From Bacteroidia bacterium (lineage in GTDB: Bacteria > Bacteroidota > Bacteroidia > Flavobacteriales > Flavobacteriaceae): a DNA stretch of 64,000 nucleotides. Location of the stretch: the NCBI GenBank assembly GCA_030432635.1, contig JAUIMB010000007.1:1-64000 (forward strand), written 5' to 3'. Each line of letters begins with the position of its first letter. Positions within the stretch are counted from its first letter, which is position 1. Below are positions 27,962-37,385 of the stretch, in pieces. Position numbers and translations under genes: made by a program. A model generated the notes under the pieces. It saw only the letters and a list, made by a program, of their open reading frames with translations. It was not told where the DNA came from and searched no databases.

Positions 27962-28666
27962 CTATATGAGATCAATTTCGTCATATACTTCCAACTTGAA
28001 ACGTTTTCTAAAGAGATACACACCAAGATAGAGTAAAGGTGTGTCCAATGCAGCTACAATCACTTTAAATAGAAATCCGCTAATTAATAACCCTTTAAAG
28101 CTGCTCCAAGGCAAAACATCGAAGACACACAATAGAAATACAATCGAAAAGGTGTCTACAAATTGTGAGAACCATGTGGAAAAGTTATTTCTTAACCACA
28201 AATGCTTGCCTTTGGTGAGGCGTTTCCAGAAGTGATAGATTTGAATGTCTATAAATTGGGCAAATAGATAGGCAGACATACTGGCGAAAACCGCAATGGC
28301 CGAATTTCCGAACACTTTTTTAAATAACTCATCATCAATAGGAGAGTTGGGTATAGCAGGAACACTATCGGAAACAAGAATGATAAGCAGTGAGAATATA
28401 GAAGCGAATATCCCAACGACAACGACTTGATTGGCACGTTTCTTTCCATAAATCTCACTAATTAAATCCGTGATCAAAAATGTAAGCGGATACGGAAGCA
28501 GGCCAACCGATATTTCAAATAATTTAGCGCCGAAAATTTCCACTTCAAATGGATACCAATAAAAAAACTTCTGAAAAATAAGGTTGGAAACAACTAACGA
28601 CGTGATAAACAGTGCTGCTAGAAGTAAATAGATGTTCTGGGCAAGGAGTTTATCTTTTATGTTCAT
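27962..28666 (-). CDS. Queuosine precursor transporter (YhhQ/VUT family)
   Basis: A 234-residue integral membrane protein with six or seven helices. The signatures include LPYPLTFLITDLISEIYGKKRANQVVVVG and the charged loop DIQIYHFWKRLTKGKHLWLRNNFSTWFSQFVDT, both diagnostic for the YhhQ/VUT family that imports the 7-deazaguanine precursors of queuosine. The start at MNIKDKL is preferred over an ATG 23 codons upstream, which would reach to within 3 bases of the divergent folK start. Confidence 0.88.
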   Translation of the reverse strand: MNIKDKLLAQNIYLLLAALFITSLVVSNLIFQKFFYWYPFEVEIFGAKLFEISVGLLPYPLTFLITDLISEIYGKKRANQVVVVGIFASIFSLLIILVSDSVPAIPNSPIDDELFKKVFGNSAIAVFASMSAYLFAQFIDIQIYHFWKRLTKGKHLWLRNNFSTWFSQFVDTFSIVFLLCVFDVLPWSSFKGLLISGFLFKVIVAALDTPLLYLGVYLFRKRFKLEVYDEIDLI

Positions 28667-28737
28667 TGTTGTGAATAAATACTTACCGTAAATATAGGCT
28701 AAAATGAATTTCTTTTCATTAATTTGATGTTCCAATT

Positions 28738-29868
28738 ATGAAGGACATCCACCAAGTTTATATCGCTCTAGGAAGCAATAAAGGAGACAGATTGAAGTAT
28801 CTGCAAGACGCTATAGATTTGATTTTTGTTGAAGTTGGGAAAATCAATTCGATTGCCAAAGTGTACAATACACCTGCAATTGGCTTCGAAGGCGATGATT
28901 TTCTGAATACCTGTATCGCAATCGAAACAACTTTTACACCTGAAGCATTGTTAACCAAATTACAAGCAATTGAGCAAATGCTCGGTCGAGAGCCTTCGAT
29001 GAGCGAAACCTATGAATCTAGAACCATAGATTTGGATGTTTTGTTTTTTGATGATGAGGTGATTCGTAAAGAAGGACTCAATATTCCGCATCCTGAACTT
29101 CATAAACGCCAATTTGTATTGCAGCCTTTACAACATATTGCACCTAAATATGTCCACCCTCTACTGCAAAAACCTATAGAAGCGTTGTTGCATGAATGTG
29201 AGGATGCAAGTGATATCGAGGATATTAAGATATGGTTGAAAAATCCGAGCAAGCAATTCAACTTCTCAACTTATAATTACATTGCTATTGAAGGTAATAT
29301 TGGCGCAGGTAAAACCAGTTTGGCCCATAAGATTTCGCATGATTACAATGCCAAATTGATATTGGAACGTTTTGCCGACAATCCGTTTTTGCCAAAGTTT
29401 TATCAGGAGCCACAACGTTATGCCTTTACCTTGGAAATGTCTTTTTTGGCAGATCGTTATCAGCAAATCAGTGATGATCTCTCGCAATTGGATTTGTTCA
29501 AGGATTTTTTGGTTAGTGATTATGATATTTATAAATCGCTTATTTTTTCGAAAATCACGTTGCCTGAAGATGAGTTTAAATTGTATAGAAAGTTGTTTTA
29601 TCTCATGTATAAAGACATAGCAAAGCCTGATTTGTATGTATATCTCTATCAAAATACAGAACGTTTGCAGGAAAACATTAAAAAACGTGGACGTGATTAT
29701 GAGCAAAATATCGATAGTGATTACCTAGAGAAGATTAATTCGGGCTATTTGGAGTTTTTAAAAAATCAAAGCGAACTCAATGTGAAGATTATCGATATAT
29801 CAGATAAGGATTTTGTAAAACATAGAGCAGATTATCTGTGGTTACTGAAGGAAATTTGCAACGTATGA
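28738..29868 (+). CDS. folK: FolK-deoxynucleoside kinase fusion
   Basis: A 376-residue protein with two complete enzymes. Residues 1 to about 165 form HPPK (FolK), which pyrophosphorylates 6-hydroxymethyl-dihydropterin in folate synthesis: ALGSNKGDR at 10-18, LGREPSMSETYESRTIDLDVLFF and HPELHKRQFVLQPL. Residues about 178-376 form a deoxynucleoside kinase: P-loop GNIGAGKT at 186-193, E210 in LILERF, the DR pair at 239-240 and the lid KKRGRDYE. The sequence is continuous with no frameshift. This fusion joins folate and deoxynucleoside salvage. Similar fusions are, as I recall, known in other marine flavobacteria. Confidence 0.93.
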   Translation: MKDIHQVYIALGSNKGDRLKYLQDAIDLIFVEVGKINSIAKVYNTPAIGFEGDDFLNTCIAIETTFTPEALLTKLQAIEQMLGREPSMSETYESRTIDLDVLFFDDEVIRKEGLNIPHPELHKRQFVLQPLQHIAPKYVHPLLQKPIEALLHECEDASDIEDIKIWLKNPSKQFNFSTYNYIAIEGNIGAGKTSLAHKISHDYNAKLILERFADNPFLPKFYQEPQRYAFTLEMSFLADRYQQISDDLSQLDLFKDFLVSDYDIYKSLIFSKITLPEDEFKLYRKLFYLMYKDIAKPDLYVYLYQNTERLQENIKKRGRDYEQNIDSDYLEKINSGYLEFLKNQSELNVKIIDISDKDFVKHRADYLWLLKEICNV

Positions 29869-30350
29869 TGACCTGTAGAATTGAACACATCGAAAATAGA
29901 TTGGTCGTAGGTATGAAGACTACAACTACAATCATAAACATTGGCGAAGACACAAAACGTTTAGCCAAAATCTTTATGCCAAGACGCGCAGAAATTAAAA
30001 ATAGACATGGATTGCATGTGTTCTCGATTCAGGATTATGCTGCCAACTTTAACCCTTCCAAAGTCAGTGCAGAATTCGACAAATGGGTCGCTGTTGAAGT
30101 TGAAACTACGACTCATCTTCCAGAGGGAATGGAATCGTTTACCATTGCTTCAGGAACCTATGCTGTTTTTGATTTTAAGGGTACAGTTAGCGATATTCCA
30201 AAAAGTAGAGCATACATTTTTGGGGAATGGTTGCCTCAATCTGGATATCAACTCGATCAAAGAGCACATTTTGAAATCATGGCTGAGGATTATAGCAAAC
30301 GACTTCCACAAATAGAGGAAGAGCTTTGGGTTCCGATTATAAAAGTGTAG
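29865..30350 (+). CDS. GyrI-like / AraC effector-binding domain protein
   Basis: A 161-residue single-domain protein of the SOUL/GyrI-like fold. The start MTCRIEHIENRLVVGMKT, the YAANFNP region, the strand WVAVEVE and the IASGTYAVFDFKG and WGEWLPQSGY-like block (IFGEWLPQSGYQLDQRAHFEIM) follow the small-molecule-binding domain found in AraC-type regulators and in DNA gyrase inhibitors. There is no DNA-binding part. The start codon overlaps the folK stop by four bases (ATGA), so the genes are translationally coupled; the ligand is unknown. A further GTG lies nine codons upstream. Confidence 0.85.
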   Translation: MMTCRIEHIENRLVVGMKTTTTIINIGEDTKRLAKIFMPRRAEIKNRHGLHVFSIQDYAANFNPSKVSAEFDKWVAVEVETTTHLPEGMESFTIASGTYAVFDFKGTVSDIPKSRAYIFGEWLPQSGYQLDQRAHFEIMAEDYSKRLPQIEEELWVPIIKV

Positions 30351-30519
30351 CTGTTGTCATTCCTAAACTAGAAATAGAATAGGATTCTTTGGGTTTTCAG
30401 AAAAACATTGGAAAAACGGCCTGTCCGAATTTATTCCGATGGTAAAAATCAATCCACTTAATTCGACAAAGGCAAGAAACTTAGTTATTGAATCATGGTT
30501 CTAGGAAAGCTACTGGGAT

Positions 30520-31176
30520 TCATAATGAATACAAGGTTGTTACTATGTCACCTTTGTGATGTGCCAAGGCAATCTTACTTAAAACCTTTTGGTCTTTAAT
30601 TTTTAAGTTAAAAGGATTGGCTAACAGGTCAACACCACTGTTGTATTTTAGTCTGGTACCTTGTCCAGCAATAATATCCATGTTGGGTGTGAACGATCCA
30701 GACGGCAAATGTTCGGTTAAACAAATGTAATTATAATATTGAAGCTTTGATACGATGCGCTTAATTTCGGCATTGGATAGATGCTGAAGCACTTGTCTTA
30801 AAATAGCGACCTCTGTTTTTGGTAAATTATCTTTGGAGATATCCAAACAGCGAAATTCAAGGTGGGTTTCATTAAAGAGGCTTTTGTTTCTTTCAATGAG
30901 TTGGTCGGCAATATCCATGGCGATGTATTTTGAAGTAAACGGCATCAAGTGCTTACCGATATTAAAATCACCACAACCCAAATCTGAAACAGTCAATTTG
31001 TTGCCATGAGCATTTAAAAACGCGATGACCTCGCTTAGATATGGTTCAATAATGTCATCAAGGTGAGAGCCTTCGCCTGAATAAAAGTCGACATCTTTTC
31101 CACCCCAAAGATGCTGTGCGTAAATTTGGTTCATCACAGCTTTCGTTGGCCAAGGTGTTTTGGTTTTTTTGATCAA
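30520..31176 (-). CDS. Class I SAM-dependent methyltransferase
   Basis: A 218-residue Rossmann-fold methyltransferase. Motif I is VSDLGCGDFNIG at residues 63-74, followed by the acidic strand IAMDIAD, the LDIS block and VAILRQVLQHLSNAEI, the usual order of this superfamily. The target is not evident from the sequence. It overlaps the end of the upstream TrmH-like gene by four bases, suggesting a common mRNA. There is nothing recognisable in the 169 bases between it and the GyrI-like gene. Confidence 0.85.
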   Translation of the reverse strand: MIKKTKTPWPTKAVMNQIYAQHLWGGKDVDFYSGEGSHLDDIIEPYLSEVIAFLNAHGNKLTVSDLGCGDFNIGKHLMPFTSKYIAMDIADQLIERNKSLFNETHLEFRCLDISKDNLPKTEVAILRQVLQHLSNAEIKRIVSKLQYYNYICLTEHLPSGSFTPNMDIIAGQGTRLKYNSGVDLLANPFNLKIKDQKVLSKIALAHHKGDIVTTLYSL

Positions 31177-31712
31177 GGTTCAAGGTTTTTCATTTTACTG
31201 AACAAGTCCCAAACCACAACACCACAACTCACTGAAATGTTTAAGGAATGTTTGGTTCCAAATTGTGGAATTTCCAACACGAAATCACTGGCGTCGACTA
31301 CATCTTGGGACACACCTTTGACTTCATTTCCAAATACCAGAGCGTATTTTTGATTCGAATCAGGTTGAAAGTTGTTGAGCATTGTTGCATTTTCTGCTTG
31401 TTCAATAGCGATCACTTGAACGTTTTTTTCTTGAAGTAGCCTTACAACATCCATGGTGCGCTCTACATACTCCCAAGTTACAGTTTCGGTACTTCCTAAA
31501 GCTGTTTTTCTGATGTCATTATGAGGAGGTGTTGCAGTAATTCCGCAGAGATAAATTTGTTCGATCAAAAAGGCATCGCTAGTCCTAAAAACCGAGCCGA
31601 TATTGTTTAAGCTTCTGATATTATCCAATACAATGATGAGAGGTGTTTTTTTTGCCGATTTGAATTCATCTACATTCAATCGTTCCAGTTCACTGTTTTT
31701 TAATTTCCTCAT
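31173..31712 (-). CDS. TrmH/SpoU family RNA methyltransferase
   Basis: A 179-residue knotted (SPOUT) 2'-O-methyltransferase. Motif 1 is LDNIRSLNNIGSVFRTSDAF, motif 2 is FGNEVKGVS and motif 3 is IPQFGTKHSLNISVS. The asparagine and arginine in motif 1 and the serine in motif 3 match catalytic or cofactor-binding residues of the family. MRKLKNSEL is taken as the start; another ATG lies four codons upstream. The exact rRNA or tRNA target is unknown. It is divergent from mutS. Confidence 0.9.
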   Translation of the reverse strand: MRKLKNSELERLNVDEFKSAKKTPLIIVLDNIRSLNNIGSVFRTSDAFLIEQIYLCGITATPPHNDIRKTALGSTETVTWEYVERTMDVVRLLQEKNVQVIAIEQAENATMLNNFQPDSNQKYALVFGNEVKGVSQDVVDASDFVLEIPQFGTKHSLNISVSCGVVVWDLFSKMKNLEP

Positions 31713-31826
31713 TTTTGTTGACATCTCTTGGGTATTGTAGATAACTTGTGGTATTCAGGTTTTTCAAAACTTCAAAATATAAGTATTTTAGCAGTCTTAC
31801 AAAGGTCACAAAAATAATCAAAACCC

Positions 31827-34475
31827 TTGGCTAAAAAAGTAAAAAAGGAAACACCGCTCATGAAGCAGTATAATGCCATCAAGGCGAAATATCCTGATGC
31901 CTTGCTGTTGTTTCGTGTTGGAGACTTTTATGAGACCTTTGGTGAGGATGCCATAAAGGCTTCGAAGATTCTCGATATCATTTTGACCAAGCGAGGTGCA
32001 GGCAGCCCAACTGAAACTGAATTGGCTGGATTTCCGCACCATTCGTTGAATAATTACCTGCCTAAATTGGTCAAGGCAGGAGAACGTGTTGCGATTTGTG
32101 ATCAACTGGAAGATCCAAAGCAAACCAAGACTATTGTTAAACGTGGTGTGACCGAGTTGGTGACACCTGGTGTAGCCCTCAATGATGATATTTTAAGTTC
32201 TAAGGCCAATAATTTTTTGGCTGCAGTCTACTTCTCTTCGACCAGTAAAACGACCGCATCAAAAGGAGCTGTTTTCAACACCATAGGTGTGTCGTTTTTG
32301 GATGTGTCGACAGGAGAGTTTTTTATCTCACAAGGCAATAGTGATTATGTAGACAAGTTACTTCAAAACTTTAGACCAAGCGAAGTATTGGTGTCTAAAC
32401 CCAAAAGGAAAACGTACACAGAAGTTTTTGGTAATGATTTCCATGCCTTTTATCTTGAAGATTGGGTGTTTCAGGATGATTACGCCAATGAGACTTTGTT
32501 GAAGCATTTCAATACAAAATCCTTGAAAGGATTTGGGATTGAAGATCTATATGAAGGCATTGTGGCATCTGGAGCTATTCTACATTATTTGGCAGAAACA
32601 CAACATGACCGACTGCTTCACATTACAAATATCCAACGTTTATCAAAAGGAGAGCATGTATGGATGGATCGCTTCACGATTAAAAATTTGGAGCTGTATC
32701 ATTCTACCAATCAAAATGCAGTGACGCTTATCGATATTATAGATAAGACCATTTCGCCAATGGGTGGACGTTTACTGAAACGATGGTTGGCCTTGCCATT
32801 GGTTGATATATCCAAAATAAATCAGCGTCATGATGTTGTTGCATATGTCAAAAAGGATGAGGTGTTGCTATCTAAGTTTCAAGCGCAGCTCAAGCAAATT
32901 TGTGATATTGAGCGATTGATCTCAAAAGTCGCAACTGCCAAAATTACACCGCGAGAAGTCGTTCAGCTAAAGAATGCCTTGGAAGCCATTGTGCCTATAA
33001 AGTCCTTGGCTCAACATACTAATAATGAGGCATTGCAGCAACTGGGAGAGCAGTTAGACACTTGTGATGAATTACGTGAACGTATAAAGCAGACCTTAAA
33101 TGAAGATGCGCCTGTTAATATTCTGAAAGGCCATACCATTGCTTCAGATTTTTCAGATGAATTGAAGGAATTGCGACACCTTTCTGCCTCTGGAAAGGAG
33201 TATTTGGATCAAATGTTACAAAGGGAGTCTGAACGTACTGGAATTACCTCTCTGAAAATAGCATCCAATAACGTCTTCGGTTATTATATTGAAGTGCGCC
33301 ATACACACAAAGATAAGGTTCCAAGCGATTGGATTCGTAAACAAACACTCGTGAGTGCTGAGCGTTATATTACAGAAGAGTTGAAAGAATACGAAACCAA
33401 AATATTGGGAGCAGAAGAACGTATTTTGCTAATCGAGCAGCAGTTGTTTGCCGAATTGGTGAGTTGGATAGGTCAATATATAAACCCTGTTCAAGGTAAT
33501 GCTGCACGTATTGCGCAATTGGATTGCTTAATAGGTTTTGCCCAACTTGCCAAGGAGAATAATTATTCACGTCCAACTGTAACAGAAGGTCATGAATTGG
33601 ATATCAAAAACGGAAGACATCCAGTTATCGAAAAGCAATTGCCTCATGGTGAACCTTATATTGCAAACGACGTTTATTTAGATCGAGATTCACAACAAAT
33701 CATAATGATTACGGGTCCGAACATGTCTGGTAAATCTGCGATACTTCGTCAAACAGCATTGGTGGTGTTAATGGCTCAAATGGGAAGTTTTGTGCCAGCA
33801 GAGCAGGCAACGATTGGGCTTACAGATAAGATTTTTACTAGAGTAGGTGCCAGTGATAACATTTCTATGGGAGAATCGACTTTTATGGTTGAGATGAATG
33901 AGACGGCTTCCATTTTGAATAATATATCAGAGCGAAGCTTGGTGCTTTTGGATGAAATAGGAAGAGGTACAAGTACCTATGATGGGATTTCCATTGCTTG
34001 GGCTATTAGTGAATATTTACATGAACATCCAAGTCGAGCCAAAACCTTGTTTGCCACCCACTATCACGAACTGAATGAAATGTCCCAAACCTTTGAGCGC
34101 ATTAAGAATTTTAATGTATCTGTAAAGGAATTGAAAGATAATGTCTTGTTTCTAAGAAAGCTTGTTGAAGGTGGCAGTGAGCATAGTTTCGGGATTCATG
34201 TAGCTAAAATGGCAGGTATGCCACAACAGGTGATTCGTCGTGCTAACAAGATTTTGAAGCAGCTTGAAAAATCGCATTCCAATGAAGAATTAACCGACAA
34301 GGTAAAGACCTTGAATAATGAAATGCAATTGAGTTTTTTCAATTTGGATGATCCATTGTTGGAACAGATAAAAGAGGAGATTGTCAATACAGATATTGAT
34401 ACGCTAACACCAGTAGAAGCCTTGATGAAACTCAATGAGATCAAGCGCATGTTATTGAAAAAGAAGCAAGCTTAA
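31827..34475 (+). CDS. mutS: DNA mismatch repair protein MutS
   Basis: An 882-residue protein that recognises mismatches. The mismatch-reading pair F34 and E36 lies in DFYETFGE. The lever, clamp and connector domains follow, and the ATPase has Walker A GPNMSGKS at 630-637, Walker [11 protein letters not shown] and the STFMVEM signature. The start is TTG. The next ATG is 11 codons downstream, but homologues begin MAKK like this one, so TTG is preferred. The homologous N-terminus and length agree. Confidence 0.96.
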   Translation: MAKKVKKETPLMKQYNAIKAKYPDALLLFRVGDFYETFGEDAIKASKILDIILTKRGAGSPTETELAGFPHHSLNNYLPKLVKAGERVAICDQLEDPKQTKTIVKRGVTELVTPGVALNDDILSSKANNFLAAVYFSSTSKTTASKGAVFNTIGVSFLDVSTGEFFISQGNSDYVDKLLQNFRPSEVLVSKPKRKTYTEVFGNDFHAFYLEDWVFQDDYANETLLKHFNTKSLKGFGIEDLYEGIVASGAILHYLAETQHDRLLHITNIQRLSKGEHVWMDRFTIKNLELYHSTNQNAVTLIDIIDKTISPMGGRLLKRWLALPLVDISKINQRHDVVAYVKKDEVLLSKFQAQLKQICDIERLISKVATAKITPREVVQLKNALEAIVPIKSLAQHTNNEALQQLGEQLDTCDELRERIKQTLNEDAPVNILKGHTIASDFSDELKELRHLSASGKEYLDQMLQRESERTGITSLKIASNNVFGYYIEVRHTHKDKVPSDWIRKQTLVSAERYITEELKEYETKILGAEERILLIEQQLFAELVSWIGQYINPVQGNAARIAQLDCLIGFAQLAKENNYSRPTVTEGHELDIKNGRHPVIEKQLPHGEPYIANDVYLDRDSQQIIMITGPNMSGKSAILRQTALVVLMAQMGSFVPAEQATIGLTDKIFTRVGASDNISMGESTFMVEMNETASILNNISERSLVLLDEIGRGTSTYDGISIAWAISEYLHEHPSRAKTLFATHYHELNEMSQTFERIKNFNVSVKELKDNVLFLRKLVEGGSEHSFGIHVAKMAGMPQQVIRRANKILKQLEKSHSNEELTDKVKTLNNEMQLSFFNLDDPLLEQIKEEIVNTDIDTLTPVEALMKLNEIKRMLLKKKQA

Positions 34476-34502
34476 AAAAACATCATTTTTTAATGAAAAG
34501 GC

Positions 34503-34532
34503 TTTGCGTTTCTGAGAAAAGTCTTAAATTTG
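34503..34532 (+). promoter_or_regulatory. Promoter of the tRNA-Gly/tRNA-Leu cassette
   Basis: TTTG, an 18-base spacer and TAAATTTG, an exact match to the Bacteroidota consensus. It lies 53 bases before the tRNA-Gly gene. Confidence 0.78.
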
Positions 34533-34585
34533 CCCCTGTCTTTGCCGAACAGGCAGGTTCGCAATTGAAATGAAATTGCTATACT

Positions 34586-34657
34586 GCGAAAGTAGCTCAG
34601 GGGTAGAGCATCACCTTGCCAAGGTGAGGGTCGCGGGTTCAAATCCCGTCTTTCGCT
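34586..34657 (+). tRNA. tRNA-Gly (anticodon GCC)
   Basis: A 72-base tRNA. The seven-base acceptor stem GCGAAAG pairs with CTTTCGC, the D arm is GCTC...GAGC, and the anticodon stem TCACC/GGTGA holds loop TTGCCAA with anticodon GCC. The T loop TTCAAAT is flanked by GCGGG and CCCGT. CCA is not encoded. Confidence 0.97.
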
Positions 34658-34694
34658 CTACACAATACGATAATAGTCGAGTCGTGACTATGAT

Positions 34695-34778
34695 GCTGAA
34701 GTGGTGGAATTGGTAGACACGTTGGACTTAAAATCCAATGTCCATTAGGACGTACGGGTTCAAGTCCCGTCTTCAGTA
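34695..34778 (+). tRNA. tRNA-Leu (anticodon TAA)
   Basis: An 84-base class II tRNA with a long variable arm. The anticodon stem TTGGA/TCCAA carries loop CTTAAAA, anticodon TAA. The acceptor pairs GCTGAAG with CTTCAGT, the first pair being a G-T wobble. T-loop TTCAAGT is present. It is the second gene of the cassette, 37 bases after tRNA-Gly; CCA is not encoded. Confidence 0.97.
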
Positions 34779-34784
34779 CAGGTG

Positions 34785-34815
34785 AAAAGCCGAAACGAAA
34801 GTTTCGGCTTTTTTT
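34785..34815 (+). terminator. Terminator of the tRNA cassette
   Basis: A perfect 12-base stem (AAAAGCCGAAAC with GTTTCGGCTTTT), a GAAA tetraloop and a T run, six bases after the last tRNA. Confidence 0.92.
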
Positions 34816-34844
34816 AGTTTAATAACGATTTGACTTTAAATCAT

Positions 34845-34876
34845 AAAAAAACCAACCATGAATTTACATGGTTGGT
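34845..34876 (-). terminator. Terminator of the acidic lipoprotein genes
   Basis: ACCAACCATG pairs with CATGGTTGGT. On the minus strand the stem ends in a run of T. It lies downstream of the smaller acidic lipoprotein and closes that two-gene unit. Confidence 0.85.
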
Positions 34877-34940
34877 CTGCTAGTAATCAAATAATTAGAG
34901 GAAGCTAATGTACCAGCTGCTCTGTTAATTTTTCTTTTTC

Positions 34941-35420
34941 TTAGTTTTGCTCAAAGGTAAGTCTATCGGTTCCTCCGTTTCCGCCACTAACATCGATGAG
35001 TTCAATTCTAGTTGATGAGGTTGATATCACATCCCAATCATCATTTAGGTCTTCAAAATTATTGCTGTCTGGGACAGGAAAAAATATGTTGAAATCAATA
35101 TCATCGCTACTACCGCTATTACTACTACTATCATTAGTGACTGACCACGTTCCTGTCATGGTGTTGGAGCCATTGGTAGCAACAAGTGACCCATTGGAGT
35201 TGAAGGTGAAATTATACCCGTTAAAATCGGAGGTTTCATCTTGACCTGAATCTACAAAGTTGGTTATTCGCCAAGTACCAGATTCAGCAGTATTTTCTAT
35301 TTGCGCAATTTGTTGGCTGTTGTTGTTTGAGCTTCCATCGTCATCATCGTTAGAACACATCGATGACATTAGTGAAAACCCTAACATAATTAGCATGCCT
35401 ACATAAAGTCCTTTTTTCAT
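34941..35420 (-). CDS. Small acidic surface lipoprotein, single W-type module
   Basis: A 159-residue exported protein of no recognised family. The signal peptide ends MSSMC, with cysteine 22 as the likely lipid site, although methionine at -1 is unusual for signal peptidase II. Right after it comes SNDDDDG, which resembles the acidic lipoprotein export signal that places lipoproteins on the cell surface in this phylum. Residues about 48-159 form one module (GTWRITNF, DFNGYNFTFNSNGSL, GTWSV, DDWDVIS, LIDVSGGNGGTDRLTFEQ), the same as repeated three times in the next gene upstream. The fold is probably lipocalin-like. Confidence 0.75.
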   Translation of the reverse strand: MKKGLYVGMLIMLGFSLMSSMCSNDDDDGSSNNNSQQIAQIENTAESGTWRITNFVDSGQDETSDFNGYNFTFNSNGSLVATNGSNTMTGTWSVTNDSSSNSGSSDDIDFNIFFPVPDSNNFEDLNDDWDVISTSSTRIELIDVSGGNGGTDRLTFEQN

Positions 35421-35451
35421 TTTTAGTTGTTTTTATTAGTTAATATAAAAT

Positions 35452-37230
35452 TTAAATTTTTTGAAGGGTTAGAGTATCTGTTCCTCCACCACCTCCACTC
35501 ACATCTTGGATGACTACTTCAGTATCAGTCACAGATAATACATTCCAGTCATCATCATTGAATTCCTGAAAAGGAATATCTGTTCCAAAATTCAGGGTCA
35601 TTTGGGTATCACCATTTATAGTACTCCAAGTACCATTATTTGTATTTGATCCGTTTGAAGCCGATACAGTTCCGTCCATATTAAAATCTAATTCGTAACC
35701 TGCATAATTGCCTGTTTGGTCATCTGCATCTTCGAGATAGGATGCAACAATCCACAGTCCATCACTCAAGACACTTTGTAAATCATCTCCACCACCATCA
35801 AAAGGTGTTCTTTCAAAGGTCAGTAAGTCTTCCGAGCCATCACCACCACTGATATCCTTCAGTCTAATAATGTCGTTGTTTACTTCTAGTACATCCCAAT
35901 CCTCCATGAGTTCATCTAAAGGTATTCCTGTACCAAAATCTAGATTCAACTCCAAGTCTGTTTCATCTCCCGTAGAGGTCGACCATGTTCCGTTTGTTGT
36001 GCCACTCATATTCATTGCTGTCGCAGAGTTGTCGGATGCAAAGTTGAATGTGTAATCTGCGTAATCAGTAGTATCGTCAGCATCATCAAAATAAAAGGTA
36101 ATATACCAATCTCCTGTCGTCAAAACGCTGATCAAGGCTTCATCATTGACATCACTTATGGTGCAGTCACTTTCAAAACGCAATCTATCATCTCCTAATC
36201 TAAAATCGACTTTTACCTCATCATCATTGTTTTGTTCAATCTCATGTAAATTCCAAGTATCATTAAAGTCAGTTAAGCCAGTAATATTGATGACTACTGA
36301 AATATCATTGGCTGTCCCAGATGCTTCCCATGTTCCATTAAATATATTTGCACCTTGCATAACTGCAATTGTACCGTCGATGTTAAATTCAAATGTATAT
36401 CCAACATAATTGTCTTCTAAGTCGTTATCGTTACGTTCTAGTTTATCAACAGTCCATTCTGAACATTCTGCAAAAATCATATCTAAGTCTGTAGTGCTGC
36501 AATCATCACAATCGTCATCGTCAAAATCGTTGTCATCATCTTCATCGCAGGTGTCATCTGCATCTTCGATAACCATTGCCAATTCTTGAATGGTATTAAT
36601 AGTTTGGGTTGTAGTATCAGGAAAGATTACTGTAATTGGAAAATTGATGGTGACAGCTGCAAATTGATCTAGGTCTTCAATGAAATCATACATGTCATTG
36701 TCATTATTAATGGTTATGGTATCAATTACATCATTATTTTCGTTATATACGGATGCAGTGATTGGGTATTGAAAATCGATGCACTCAATATCGTCGTCAT
36801 CGATATTATCACCGAGGCAATTGGCGGCAAGGGTTGCCAACTCAATATCAGAGTTGACAATAATGGTCGAAAAGTCAGTAAACACAACAGTAATTGGGTA
36901 AGAAATTACTATGGAATCTACATCATCGTCGAATAAATCTATAATGTCTTCTATGTCTTGATAGCCACTATCATCACTAATGACAAGTTCTATATCATTT
37001 ACGGTAACTATTACTGGTAATTGTACGGTTAAACAATTCGCATTGTCAACGATGTTATCTTCTGAACCATCATTCAATGCAACTCTACTTATGGCATTGG
37101 CGACTACTGAATTCGCTTCTATCGTATCCTCTGTTGGAGGGTCAATTACTAAATCGTCTTCTGTTCGGCAAGACACTAGTGCAACGAGAATTCCAAAGGC
37201 TAACAATATGATTGGTTTTAAAGTTTTCAT
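35452..37230 (-). CDS. Large acidic modular lipoprotein (two YPIT modules, three W modules)
   Basis: A 592-residue exported protein that I do not recognise. The lipobox is LVSC with cysteine 21, followed by RTEDD, a possible surface-export signal. Residues about 65-230 hold two copies of a module marked by a Cys, then SYPITVVF or NFPITVIF and a nearby EL. Residues 258-355, 374-473 and 491-592 hold three copies of a second module: W, then GY with F-x-F, GTW, a DDW or EDW, and a D-x-SGG-x-G turn. Asp and Glu are extremely frequent and basic residues are rare, which suggests calcium binding. It is divergent from the ECF sigma gene and 31 bases upstream of the smaller lipoprotein. Confidence 0.75.
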   Translation of the reverse strand: MKTLKPIILLAFGILVALVSCRTEDDLVIDPPTEDTIEANSVVANAISRVALNDGSEDNIVDNANCLTVQLPVIVTVNDIELVISDDSGYQDIEDIIDLFDDDVDSIVISYPITVVFTDFSTIIVNSDIELATLAANCLGDNIDDDDIECIDFQYPITASVYNENNDVIDTITINNDNDMYDFIEDLDQFAAVTINFPITVIFPDTTTQTINTIQELAMVIEDADDTCDEDDDNDFDDDDCDDCSTTDLDMIFAECSEWTVDKLERNDNDLEDNYVGYTFEFNIDGTIAVMQGANIFNGTWEASGTANDISVVINITGLTDFNDTWNLHEIEQNNDDEVKVDFRLGDDRLRFESDCTISDVNDEALISVLTTGDWYITFYFDDADDTTDYADYTFNFASDNSATAMNMSGTTNGTWSTSTGDETDLELNLDFGTGIPLDELMEDWDVLEVNNDIIRLKDISGGDGSEDLLTFERTPFDGGGDDLQSVLSDGLWIVASYLEDADDQTGNYAGYELDFNMDGTVSASNGSNTNNGTWSTINGDTQMTLNFGTDIPFQEFNDDDWNVLSVTDTEVVIQDVSGGGGGTDTLTLQKI

Positions 37231-37266
37231 AATGAAAGGGTTTATTTAATTTTTCAATTTCAGTTA

Positions 37267-37303
37267 CATCATAGTCTATGATGCTTGTTTATTCTTAAAA
37301 CAA
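37267..37303. promoter_or_regulatory. Two dyads in the divergent lipoprotein / sigma promoter region
   Basis: A perfect eight-base inverted repeat, CATCATAG / CTATGATG with one base between (37267-37283), is followed by TTGTTT / AAACAA around a seven-base loop (37285-37303). They are 37 bases upstream of the acidic lipoprotein start on its strand. They may be an operator or leader hairpins. Confidence 0.5.
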
Positions 37304-37385
37304 CCGAATAAAAAAATGTCCCAAGAAAAGAACAAACTTTTTTTATATATCTTTATTTGATTATTCAGATATAATACCTCAGTCC

